The translations under genes and the position numbers were made by a program. Below are positions 28,390 through 36,447 of a stretch of DNA of 42,336 bases, one piece after another (positions within the stretch are counted from its first letter, which is position 1; every line of letters starts with the position of its first letter). The stretch comes from Glaciecola sp. UBA983 (GTDB lineage Bacteria; Pseudomonadota; Gammaproteobacteria; Enterobacterales; Alteromonadaceae): positions 752-43,087 of the forward strand of contig DBBN01000104.1 in the NCBI GenBank assembly GCA_002292215.1, read 5' to 3'. The notes under the pieces are model-generated. The model had not been told where the DNA came from, ran no database searches, and saw nothing but the letters and a program-made list of their open reading frames with translations.

Positions 28390-28427
28390 ATATTTTACAT
28401 TCATTCTGTGAATACTTAGGATAAATC

Positions 28428-28853
28428 ATGCCAATAATCGCTAAGATTTTAGGGTATTTGGGACTCATTCCATTTCTGTTCTACCCTTTACACATGCTGT
28501 TAGACCTGCAATGGTTAACGTCTATGCAAGCCCAAATCGCGTTTACACAGTATTCTGCGGTCATTTTATCTTTTTTTGGTGGGATTCATTGGTACCAAGC
28601 AATCTGTGAACCCAAAAACTCGCATCAACTATACGTAGCAATGCTGCCAAGCATCAGCGCTTGGTTGAGTATGTTAATTTTTGATATAAAAATAACGCTA
28701 TTTGTTTTATCTGTAAGTCATTTGTTAATACTAATGTATGATAAACATTATCTTCGTTTACCTAAACAACTGGTAATTGCATATACAAAAATGCGTTTAA
28801 TTCTGACAACTATTGTTATTGTCTGTCATTTTCTCATGATTTGGTCAGTGTGA
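28428..28853 (+). CDS. DUF3429 family membrane protein
   Basis: A 141-residue protein with four or five hydrophobic segments. KILGYLGLIPFLFYPLHM and the block YSAVILSFFGGIHWYQAI match the DUF3429 family, whose function is unknown. It is likely in the inner membrane. AGGA lies 8 bp before the ATG. It follows the gltA terminator and is convergent with manC, so it appears to be a single-gene unit. Confidence 0.8.
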   Translation: MPIIAKILGYLGLIPFLFYPLHMLLDLQWLTSMQAQIAFTQYSAVILSFFGGIHWYQAICEPKNSHQLYVAMLPSISAWLSMLIFDIKITLFVLSVSHLLILMYDKHYLRLPKQLVIAYTKMRLILTTIVIVCHFLMIWSV

Positions 28854-28892
28854 GCGGTCAATTTTCACTCTTTTTTTTGGTTAACCAAAAAT

Positions 28893-28920
28893 AAAAAAAG
28901 CATCGACCTAGAAGGTGGAT
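28893..28920 (-). terminator. manC terminator
   Basis: On the minus strand ATC-C-ACCT / AGGT-C-GAT (28913-28920 with 28902-28909, one C-C mismatch) is followed by GC and TTTTTTT. It closes manC. An adjacent palindrome TTTTTGGTT/AACCAAAAA (28874-28891) may help end the DUF3429 transcript from the other side. Confidence 0.7.
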
Positions 28921-28964
28921 ACTTTAATTTGTTAAACTATTGTTAATGATTTACTGGAAAATAC

Positions 28965-30383
28965 TTAATCTATCCGTCCATATCGATCGCTAAATCTGAC
29001 AATATCATCCTCACCAAGATAAGTTCCTGATTGTATTTCGATTAATTCTAATGGAATTTTTCCAGGGTTCTCTAATGCGTGTACTTCACCAATCGGTATA
29101 TACGTTGATTCATTTTCTGACACGATCATGGTGTTATCGCCGATTGTCACGTTAGCAGTACCTGAAACCACTATCCAATGTTCGGCTCGGTGGTGATGCA
29201 TTTGTACAGAGAGCTTTTCACCAGGTTTAACAGAAATGTGTTTAACTTGAAAACGCTCACCAGTATCGATGGAGTCATAGCTCCCCCAAGGACGAAACAC
29301 TTCTCGATGGAATTCAAATTCAGGTCGTTGTTCTGCCTTGAGCTGATTGACTATATGCTTAATATCTTGGACTTTATCCTTGTGAGCGACCAATACAGCA
29401 TCTTTAGTCTCGACTACCACGACATTATCGAGGCCGATGACACTCACAAGTTTACCTTCGGCGTTCACATAACTATTAGTTGTATCATGTAGCATCACAT
29501 CACCAACGGATGCGTTGCCTTGCGGATCTTTTTCTGCGGTTTCCCAAAGGGAAGACCAACTCCCCACATCAGACCAACCTGCATCCAATGGCACCATAGC
29601 GGCGTCTTTAGTGTGCTCCATGACCGCATAATCAATGGAATTATCAGGGCAAGTCGCAAATACTTCCGCATTAATGCGTGTAAAGTCCATATCTTGAGTT
29701 TGACCTGCAAGGGACTGTTGGCAAATAGTTAATATTTCTGGGGCGAATTGCGCAAGTGCATTGAGATAAGCACTGGCTTTAAACATAAACATCCCTGAAT
29801 TCCAAAAATAGTCGCCAGTACTTACATAATCTTGCGCGGTCACTAAATCGGGTTTTTCGACAAAGGCAGCAACATCAAACCCGACATGTAAGCCATTATT
29901 AGACAAAGACGCACCACTTTTGATATACCCATAGCCTGTATGTGGCATTTGCGGCACAATGCCAAATGTTACCAGCTTGCCTTGTTCAGCTAATTGTTGT
30001 GCACGAGCGAGCCCAGTGTGAAAAGCAGATTGATTTTGGATTAAGTGATCAGCCGCAAGAATCAATAAAATAGGGTCAGATCCGCTTTCTTGGGCTTTTA
30101 GTGCGGCAAGCGCAATAGCCGGAGCGGTATTTCGGCCAACTGGCTCTAACAAAATACCCGAATGCTGGATATCTTGCTGGCGTAACTGTTCTGCAACTAA
30201 AAAACGATGCGCCTCATTGCAAATGATCATCGGCGCTTGAGCACCGGAGCCATTTAAACGTGCAATGGTATCTTGTAACATCGAGTTATCGGAAGTTAAC
30301 GCTAGAAATTGCTTTGGCATAGCGACACGGGATTTGGGCCACAAACGGCTACCTGTGCCACCAGCAAGAATAATCGGCTTCAT
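28965..30383 (-). CDS. manC: mannose-1-phosphate guanylyltransferase / mannose-6-phosphate isomerase
   Basis: A 472-residue type II bifunctional enzyme. The nucleotidyltransferase domain starts ILAGGTGSRLWPKSR (residues 5-19) with the pyrophosphorylase signature, and carries FVEKPD near 190. The C-terminal cupin isomerase domain has FRPWGSYDSIDTGERFQVKH and VQMHHHRAEHWIVVSGTA. It makes GDP-mannose for polysaccharide. No other GDP-mannose gene is adjacent, so it is separated from its pathway here. Confidence 0.95.
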   Translation of the reverse strand: MKPIILAGGTGSRLWPKSRVAMPKQFLALTSDNSMLQDTIARLNGSGAQAPMIICNEAHRFLVAEQLRQQDIQHSGILLEPVGRNTAPAIALAALKAQESGSDPILLILAADHLIQNQSAFHTGLARAQQLAEQGKLVTFGIVPQMPHTGYGYIKSGASLSNNGLHVGFDVAAFVEKPDLVTAQDYVSTGDYFWNSGMFMFKASAYLNALAQFAPEILTICQQSLAGQTQDMDFTRINAEVFATCPDNSIDYAVMEHTKDAAMVPLDAGWSDVGSWSSLWETAEKDPQGNASVGDVMLHDTTNSYVNAEGKLVSVIGLDNVVVVETKDAVLVAHKDKVQDIKHIVNQLKAEQRPEFEFHREVFRPWGSYDSIDTGERFQVKHISVKPGEKLSVQMHHHRAEHWIVVSGTANVTIGDNTMIVSENESTYIPIGEVHALENPGKIPLELIEIQSGTYLGEDDIVRFSDRYGRID

Positions 30384-30402
30384 TAAGTTGTAATCCTTTA
30401 CA

Positions 30403-30448
30403 TAAAAAGAGTCAGAATAAGTAAAGCATAGTTTGCCTGACTCTGTCT
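30403..30448 (-). terminator. probable pirin-gene terminator
   Basis: AGAGTCAG/CTGACTCT (30437-30444 with 30408-30415) form an 8-bp stem with a 21-nt loop and TTTTT on the minus strand. The long loop makes it less certain. Confidence 0.55.
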
Positions 30449-30470
30449 AAAATAAATGGCAATATATCGC

Positions 30471-31334
30471 TTAATCCGTCAAGGTGCCAGCACGATAATC
30501 ACGCATGGCTTGGTCAATTTCAGCTTGCGTATTCATCACAAATGGCCCGTATTGACACACCGGCTCATTAATCGGCTCTCCCGAAACAAAAATCACGCGG
30601 GTACCGGCTTGTGCCTTTAATGTTAGCGACGAATGTATATCTAACAACGCTAATTGACCTTGCTCGGCAATTTGCTGTTGTACTTCAACCTGACCTTCAT
30701 AAACAAATATAAATCCATTATGCTTAGGTATGGTATCGACGGTTAGTGTTGATGTTGAAGTAAAATGTATATCAAAAAATTGTGGCTTTACGGCTTGTGC
30801 AACAACAGCGCCGTTTATACCTTTATATTCCCCGGCTAATACACGTACTAGCCCACCTAAAAATTCAACTTCTGGCACATCACGACTTGGTATATCATGA
30901 TAAGCAGGTGATGATAATTTTTGTGCTGCTGGCAAATTGACCCACAACTGAAAACCACGTAACACCCCCTGTGTTTGTTGCGGCATTTCTTCATGAATAA
31001 TGCCTTTACCCGCATTCATCCATTGCAAGCCGCCGTCTTCGATTAATCCCGTGTTACCAACGGAGTCTTTGTGTCCCATTTTCCCCTGCAACATATACGT
31101 GACAGTTTGAAAACCTCGATGAGGGTGTGGTGGGAAACCAGCCAAATAATCCTGAGGTTCATCCGAGCCAAATTCATCGAGCATTAAAAACGGATCTAAT
31201 CGAGGCAGGCTGCCCTGACCTATAATACGTGTTAATGCGACACCCGCACCATCTTGCGTGGCAACGCCACGATATAGTTGTTTAATCGATGAAGAGGCTT
31301 GTGTCGAATGTGTTGTAGAGTTGAGGTTAGTCAT
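30471..31334 (-). CDS. pirin family protein
   Basis: A 287-residue bicupin. The N-terminal cupin shows LDPFLMLDEFGSDEPQDY, FPPHPHRGFQTVTYMLQGKM and HKDSVGNTG with the metal-binding histidines, followed by MNAGKGIIHEEMP. The C-terminal cupin is typical of pirins. Some bacterial pirins have quercetinase activity or bind metabolic enzymes; the role here is not known. It is divergent from tcdA across 102 bp. Confidence 0.9.
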   Translation of the reverse strand: MTNLNSTTHSTQASSSIKQLYRGVATQDGAGVALTRIIGQGSLPRLDPFLMLDEFGSDEPQDYLAGFPPHPHRGFQTVTYMLQGKMGHKDSVGNTGLIEDGGLQWMNAGKGIIHEEMPQQTQGVLRGFQLWVNLPAAQKLSSPAYHDIPSRDVPEVEFLGGLVRVLAGEYKGINGAVVAQAVKPQFFDIHFTSTSTLTVDTIPKHNGFIFVYEGQVEVQQQIAEQGQLALLDIHSSLTLKAQAGTRVIFVSGEPINEPVCQYGPFVMNTQAEIDQAMRDYRAGTLTD

Positions 31335-31436
31335 GACAATCCAAATAAAAAAAGTATAATAAACATTAAATCATATCTTTAATCGAACGTAACTTGCAAA
31401 ATTACGCTTAGTTAATCCAATAAAATAGAACTATAA

Positions 31437-32213
31437 ATGAATAAACAACGCTTTGGTGGCATAGAAAGGTTATATGAAGCCTCTGGATTAGCCAAATTAC
31501 AACAAGCGCATTTTACCGTCGTTGGTATTGGTGGTGTCGGAACTTGGGTTGCTGAAGGATTTGCTCGCAGCGGAGTTGGTCACATTACGTTAATTGACAT
31601 TGATGATATTTGTATTACTAACACCAATCGTCAATCACATGCCTTGCAAGATACTATCGGTCAAGCAAAAGTTGATGCTATGGCGCAACGCATCAAACAA
31701 ATCAACCCTGACTGTGTCGTGCTCACCATCGAAGATTTTGTGTTGCCAGATAATGTTGCCACTTATATTACGCCAGATATGGACATGGTGATCGATGCAA
31801 CTGACAGTATTACTGCGAAAGCGGCAATGATCGCATATTGTAAACGGAATAAAATCAAAATCATTACCATTGGTGGTGCAGGAGGACAAATTGACCCGCG
31901 CCAAGTGACGTCCGGTGATTTAGCCAAAACCACTCAAGATCCGCTTGCAGCTAAACTTCGTTCGGTCCTGCGTCGTGATTATAATTTCAGTAAAAACACA
32001 CAACGTCGCTTTGGTATTGAATGTATTTATTCAACCGAACAACTCCGTTACCCACAAGGTGATGGCACTGTAGGTAAACAAAAACTCAGTGCACAAGGCG
32101 CTATTAAATTAGATTGTGAAACCGGTTTTGGTGCCAGTGTGGCTGTCACTGCGACATTTGGTTTTGTTGCCGTCGCACAAGCAATTAATAAATTTTTAGG
32201 GATCAAAGGGTAG
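31437..32213 (+). CDS. tcdA: tRNA threonylcarbamoyladenosine dehydratase
   Basis: A 258-residue E1-like ATP-dependent enzyme (E. coli TcdA/CsdL 268) that cyclises t6A37 in tRNAs to ct6A. It has VVGIGGVGTWVAEGFARSGV with the nucleotide-binding glycines, LIDIDDICITNTNRQ, and DATDSITAKAAMIAYCKRNK. The RFGGIERLYEASGLAKLQQ start agrees with the family. A DedA-like gene follows 93 bp later. Confidence 0.93.
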   Translation: MNKQRFGGIERLYEASGLAKLQQAHFTVVGIGGVGTWVAEGFARSGVGHITLIDIDDICITNTNRQSHALQDTIGQAKVDAMAQRIKQINPDCVVLTIEDFVLPDNVATYITPDMDMVIDATDSITAKAAMIAYCKRNKIKIITIGGAGGQIDPRQVTSGDLAKTTQDPLAAKLRSVLRRDYNFSKNTQRRFGIECIYSTEQLRYPQGDGTVGKQKLSAQGAIKLDCETGFGASVAVTATFGFVAVAQAINKFLGIKG

Positions 32214-32306
32214 CTAGCTCAGTCATCGAATTCATAGGCAGATGATCCCTTCAGAACCCATCACGTAATAACCATTACGAGATACAGCTAAGATACTGAG
32301 TGCTTT

Positions 32307-32969
32307 TTGAAATATTATTCGTCCTTACCCATCACCGCGCTGATTGCACTGATTGTGTTACAAACGCTGATTAATTTTGATGTCGTACCACCCGGCATGG
32401 CGCTTTTGACCATGCTAAAAGATGCTGCGGGCGAGTATTTTTATACATTAATTTTGTTGATTATATTGCTTGAATCTATTGTTTATGTGGGATTTTATTT
32501 CCCAGGCCAGTTTTTCGCTGTTTTGTTAGTGGTAGGCGCAAATCCAACCACCAGTGATATTATTAAACTCACTATAGCAATGGTGGTCGGAGCAACCTTA
32601 GGTTCATTCATCAATTATGAAATTGGACGTCATGCTAGTAACAATCGTTTGTCCAGAAATAATTTTTCCAACGCGCAAGCTAGCGCTGTTCAACCTGTGA
32701 GTATCAAATCATTACTCATCGCAATGATCCACATTAACTCACTAGCATTTTTTATGGTAACTCAAGGCGCATTAAAGCGTAGTCGAAAAATCATTGGCTT
32801 AGCTGGAATATTAAATCTACCTTATTATTTGGCGCTTATCTTTGCTACCGCAGCATTGAGTGAAGAAGTCATGCAACTTGCAGAAAATACTACCTTTTTA
32901 ATGGTGGCTGTATCTATTTGGTTAATCATTGCGTTAATATTGGACTATCGTAAACATTTAGCCCTATAA
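32307..32969 (+). CDS. divergent DedA/VTT-like membrane protein
   Basis: A 220-residue membrane protein with about five or six hydrophobic segments. ILLESIVYVGFYFPGQFFAV and VVGATLGSFINYEIGRHAS resemble the E-x(n)-G-x-x-x-PGE and G-D-x-x-x-Y-x-I-G-R segments of the DedA/VTT family of membrane scramblase/transporter-like proteins. The family's second conserved GRF-x-P-G-x-R motif is not visible, so this is a divergent member or a relative. The start is TTG: in the same frame a stop lies only 15 bp upstream, and the first ATG would remove 29 residues. Its stop lies 4 bp before the LysR gene. Confidence 0.7.
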   Translation: MKYYSSLPITALIALIVLQTLINFDVVPPGMALLTMLKDAAGEYFYTLILLIILLESIVYVGFYFPGQFFAVLLVVGANPTTSDIIKLTIAMVVGATLGSFINYEIGRHASNNRLSRNNFSNAQASAVQPVSIKSLLIAMIHINSLAFFMVTQGALKRSRKIIGLAGILNLPYYLALIFATAALSEEVMQLAENTTFLMVAVSIWLIIALILDYRKHLAL

Positions 32970-32973
32970 AACT

Positions 32974-33885
32974 ATGTATCGACCTAAAACAACCTTAGAG
33001 CAATGGCGGATATTACAAGCTGTCGTCGATCATGGTGGCTATGCTAAAGCTGCCGACTATCTGAATAAAAGCCAATCCTCGTTAAATCATGCCGTTGCAA
33101 AGTTGCAAAACTTACTTGATGTGCAACTTTTAGAAGTGAAAGGACGTAAAGCGTTTCTAACGCCTGCTGGCGAAGTTATGTTGCGTCGTTCACGTAATTT
33201 AACTGATAATGTTGAAGCTTTAGAAGCACTTGCCGTCAATATCAATCAAGCATGGGAGCCAGAAATCACCCTAGCGATTGATTTAGCTTTTGATAAACGT
33301 TTGCTTTATCCAGCCCTTGAAGAATTTTTACCTGAATGTCGAGGTTCGCGCCTTACCATGATAGATACCGTCTTAACCGGTACCGATGATGCGATCACGC
33401 AGCACAAAGTCGATTTAGCGATTGCCCATCAAATTCCGAAAGGTTTTTTAGGTGAACCTTTTGCTGAAGTGACTTTTGTGGCGGTGTGCCATCCTCAACA
33501 TCCAATTACCCATATTCCATCACCTATCGATCCCGATGCGTTATCTCGTCATTTACAACTCGTCATTAAAGATACCTCTAACCAACCAAAAGAAAATTCC
33601 GGTTGGTTAAAATCTGAAAATCGGTGGACGGTATCGCAGTTTTCAACAGCCATTGATTTACTATTACGTAAAGTGGGATTTTGTTGGTTACCTGAGTATT
33701 TGGTTGCAGAGCATATCACCTCAGGTAGATTACAACTGTTAAATATTAATGGATCAACGCACAAACGCTACACATCATTTCTAATTATTCCACAACCTGA
33801 TAATATAGGACCAAGTTCGCAGTTATTAGCCGATTTAATTTTACAACACCGCAGTATATCGCTGGCACCAGACACAAAGGATTAA
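32974..33885 (+). CDS. LysR-family transcriptional regulator
   Basis: A 303-residue LysR regulator. The helix-turn-helix spans about 8-67 (EQWRILQAVVDHGGYAKAAD, then YLNKSQSSLNHAVAKLQNLL). The effector domain follows from about 95 to 295. Its target is unknown. The start is 4 bp after the DedA-like stop, so the two are probably cotranscribed. The following small gene begins 2 bp after it, using AAGGA in the 3' end of this gene. Confidence 0.9.
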   Translation: MYRPKTTLEQWRILQAVVDHGGYAKAADYLNKSQSSLNHAVAKLQNLLDVQLLEVKGRKAFLTPAGEVMLRRSRNLTDNVEALEALAVNINQAWEPEITLAIDLAFDKRLLYPALEEFLPECRGSRLTMIDTVLTGTDDAITQHKVDLAIAHQIPKGFLGEPFAEVTFVAVCHPQHPITHIPSPIDPDALSRHLQLVIKDTSNQPKENSGWLKSENRWTVSQFSTAIDLLLRKVGFCWLPEYLVAEHITSGRLQLLNINGSTHKRYTSFLIIPQPDNIGPSSQLLADLILQHRSISLAPDTKD

Positions 33886-33887
33886 TC

Positions 33888-34299
33888 ATGTCATTGACCA
33901 ACCAAGAAATCACTGAGCTTATGGAACAAGCGTCCGCTGATTGCAATACTTATATCACTCGAAGAGTTCAATATTCACCTTGATAAAAGTGTTGATAGTG
34001 TGACATTAATTGATGATATTTTATCAGGGTTTGTAGACCGTTATGCTGATCAAGCGTTGGAAGATCAAGGTCTATTTACATTATGTAATATCTATGGGGC
34101 TTATGTTGGGGAAGTGTTTAGACAAGTCGTAGGTGGTGATTGGGAATTTAGACAAGAGGACGACCAAGAAATCGTCATGGTGGTTTTTCAGGATAAATCG
34201 TTTGCCTTTACCGGTATTTGTTACGAGCGTTTGGCGATTGATAATACGTTAAGCGTCCATAAATATTTACTTCAAGCCATCAAAAACTGCCAATCTTAA
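33888..34299 (+). pseudogene. small gene interrupted by an apparent frameshift
   Basis: An ATG at 33888, with AAGGA before it, gives MSLTNQEITELMEQASADCN and onward, but stops at TGA in 33984-33986. From about 33957 the +1 frame continues EEFNIHLDKSVDSV and remains open to 34299, ending KNCQS. Joining the frames near ATCACTC (33954-33960) gives a coherent protein of about 136 residues, ending in a GxYxGEVxR...GGDWE region that recalls small uncharacterised families (DUF3806-like at best). This is one extra base relative to an intact gene: mutation, sequencing error or programmed +1 shift. Using the GTG at 34000 alone would give 99 residues without a good ribosome site. Confidence 0.6.
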
Positions 34300-34763
34300 G
34301 CTTTCCAGTCACGGTACATTAAGCGTAAATGACGACTGCGTAAGGTATAGCCGACAACCAGCAATGTACCTATTAAGCCCATTGCGGTTGCATGGTCATA
34401 CACAAATTGAGTATTCACTAAGCGCAGTACATAATGTGTTAACTGCCCAATACTCGCCAAAACTAAACAAGCGAACACAATATACACCCACTTATTTAGG
34501 TTACGTTGCCATAGTCGCTCACGATTACTGCACAGCAACATCGCAATTAATGCAGGTAATCCTAACGCTAATGCTAGATACAAGTCGGCTTTTTGCGGAT
34601 ACCAAAACGCAAGGATTTCGCTTTCTTTGCCTCGAATAGTGACCGAGCCGATAAAAATCAGCCAGCTTTTTGCTAAAAATACTAACATCCACCATAACGA
34701 ACGAGGCGGAACAATCCGCCCAGCATCATCGTAGCAGTGTAAAGGGAGAGGTAATCGAGTCAT
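34296..34763 (-). CDS. DUF2919 family membrane protein (YfeZ-like)
   Basis: A 155-residue protein with about four hydrophobic helices. LPLHCYDDAGRIVPPRSLWW, LAKSWLIFIGSV and FWYPQKADLYLALALGLPAL match DUF2919 (E. coli YfeZ), function unknown. Probably inner membrane. Its 3' end overlaps the frameshifted gene by 4 bp in convergent orientation. Confidence 0.82.
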   Translation of the reverse strand: MTRLPLPLHCYDDAGRIVPPRSLWWMLVFLAKSWLIFIGSVTIRGKESEILAFWYPQKADLYLALALGLPALIAMLLCSNRERLWQRNLNKWVYIVFACLVLASIGQLTHYVLRLVNTQFVYDHATAMGLIGTLLVVGYTLRSRHLRLMYRDWKA

Positions 34764-34804
34764 ATGACCCGATTATACTGGAATTAACATAAACTGACAG
34801 GGTG

Positions 34805-35650
34805 TTATTCAACAACTGGTGCAGACGCCACTGGTTTTGCTTTTTTCTGCGACTTAATAATTGGCCAAAATAACTGCTCTAGCCATTCCGCTTTGCGCAT
34901 GCCCTCGATACCATAATTTTCAGGATAACGACGTGTAATATGCGCAGTACCAAACAATACATCCCAAAAGAATAATAAATTACCGTAGTTACCTTTATAA
35001 TTGGTCACACCATCCTCCATCGTTAAACCGTGATGGGCACTGTGAGTTGATGGAGTCGATATCGTTCGTTCAATTACCCATACAATAGGTTCTAGTATCG
35101 GGTATTGAGCAGCTAATTTGTACATACTGCGATCCCATTTCCATTCTGAATGGGCTCCTGTAATAACCGTCAATTTAAAGACCAAGTAAGCGGCGTAAAC
35201 CCAACCTAGGCCCAAATAAATTAATATGCCTGAACACCAGATAGACGGCATGAACAAGTAATAAAAGAAATTATTACGATACACAATACGCACACTCATG
35301 TATTTGGCATTGTGATGGGCACGGTGTAAAAAATATAAAAAACGGGAGTTGTGTGATGCTCTATGCCACCAGTATTGCAACAAATCATCAAAAATGAGTA
35401 ATAAGCCAATCTGAAGCCAAATGGAAGTATCAGCTAAAACACCAGCATATTGCGGAAACGTGAGTGCAGCCAAAAATCCCGATGTAAATAAAACGACAGG
35501 TTGAGTAAACACAAATAGTAAAATCGAACTCATGAGTTCTACCATCCCATCGCTTTTTACTTCTGTGGCTTTTTTGAATAATTTTCCGTTGCGCGCTTCG
35601 GCAATCGCAAATATTACAAAAACAGCTAAAATAGCATATTGATAAGACAT
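34805..35650 (-). CDS. sterol desaturase / fatty acid hydroxylase superfamily protein
   Basis: A 281-residue membrane protein with the diiron histidine clusters of the superfamily: HRASH near residue 97, HRAHHN near 109, and HSAHHG near 203, in helices flanking hydrophobic segments. Such enzymes hydroxylate or desaturate lipids using oxygen. The substrate (fatty acid, sterol-like or carotenoid) cannot be read from sequence. It is divergent from the Crp/Fnr gene and may be its target. Confidence 0.87.
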   Translation of the reverse strand: MSYQYAILAVFVIFAIAEARNGKLFKKATEVKSDGMVELMSSILLFVFTQPVVLFTSGFLAALTFPQYAGVLADTSIWLQIGLLLIFDDLLQYWWHRASHNSRFLYFLHRAHHNAKYMSVRIVYRNNFFYYLFMPSIWCSGILIYLGLGWVYAAYLVFKLTVITGAHSEWKWDRSMYKLAAQYPILEPIVWVIERTISTPSTHSAHHGLTMEDGVTNYKGNYGNLLFFWDVLFGTAHITRRYPENYGIEGMRKAEWLEQLFWPIIKSQKKAKPVASAPVVE

Positions 35651-35683
35651 AATTTATTTCTCTTTAATTAACAGGTACAGCAT

Positions 35684-35733
35684 AACTCTCAACACAACAC
35701 TGAAAAATATACTTATATACATTTGTGAGAGTT
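35684..35733. promoter_or_regulatory. inverted repeat between desaturase and Crp/Fnr genes
   Basis: Arms AACTCTCA (35684-35691) and TGAGAGTT (35726-35733) are exact reverse complements spaced 34 bp apart, placed near both divergent starts. Possible binding site of the adjacent Crp/Fnr regulator, each arm serving one gene. Chance is not excluded. Confidence 0.4.
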
Positions 35734-35751
35734 TTGTATTAAAATCGTAAA

Positions 35752-36417
35752 ATGAATTACTCAAGAACCATGAACGACACCTTACTTGCGTTATGCGCAC
35801 AACACGGCGATCGTAAAACATTTAGTCAAGGTCAACTGATCCATCAACGCGGTGATGCTCGCCCAGGCTTAAATATAGTGCAAACCGGCCAGGTCAAAGT
35901 CGGTAATTATGGCTTAGACGGTCAATATCAATTGACGTCGTATTTACAACGTGGAGACAGTTTTGGTGAAGTCACGTTACTTGTAGAGCAACCGCGTACC
36001 CATCATTCAGAAGCTCACACGGATGTGGTCTTAACACACCTTAACCACCAAGCATTTAATTGGATGAATGCTAACGTGCCGGAATTTAATACTTATCTGT
36101 TGACCTCATTAGCTATCAAACTCAATATGGCCTTAGAGATGATGGATGATCATCGGCGCTTACCGACTCATGTCAGATTGGCTAAAATACTCTATAAGCA
36201 ATGTACACAACCGACGTTAAACACCATCAAAATTCGCCAAAGCGATTGTGCAGAATTATTGGCTGTTACTCTATTAAGTAGCCACAAAGCATTAAGTAAA
36301 TTAACTATGTTAAACCTGGTTTCCACCTCTTATGGGGCAATCTTAGTCCATGATAAATTACAATTAGAACAATGGCTGAATGATCACCTTTCTTTGCTTC
36401 CTGTACAACAGAACTAA
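35752..36417 (+). CDS. Crp/Fnr-family transcriptional regulator
   Basis: A 221-residue regulator with an N-terminal cyclic-nucleotide-binding-like domain (about 15-125; GDARPGLNIVQTGQVKVGNY, GDSFGEVTLLVEQPRTHHSE) and a C-terminal Crp-type helix-turn-helix (about 150-205; IRQSDCAELLAVTLLSSHKA). It lacks the Fnr N-terminal cysteine cluster, so it is not an oxygen sensor of Fnr type. The key cAMP arginine is not clearly present in the phosphate-binding segment, so its ligand is unknown. Divergent from the desaturase gene. Confidence 0.87.
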   Translation: MNYSRTMNDTLLALCAQHGDRKTFSQGQLIHQRGDARPGLNIVQTGQVKVGNYGLDGQYQLTSYLQRGDSFGEVTLLVEQPRTHHSEAHTDVVLTHLNHQAFNWMNANVPEFNTYLLTSLAIKLNMALEMMDDHRRLPTHVRLAKILYKQCTQPTLNTIKIRQSDCAELLAVTLLSSHKALSKLTMLNLVSTSYGAILVHDKLQLEQWLNDHLSLLPVQQN

Positions 36418-36447
36418 TTCACTGTCAAAAGTAAAATCGATAATGAT

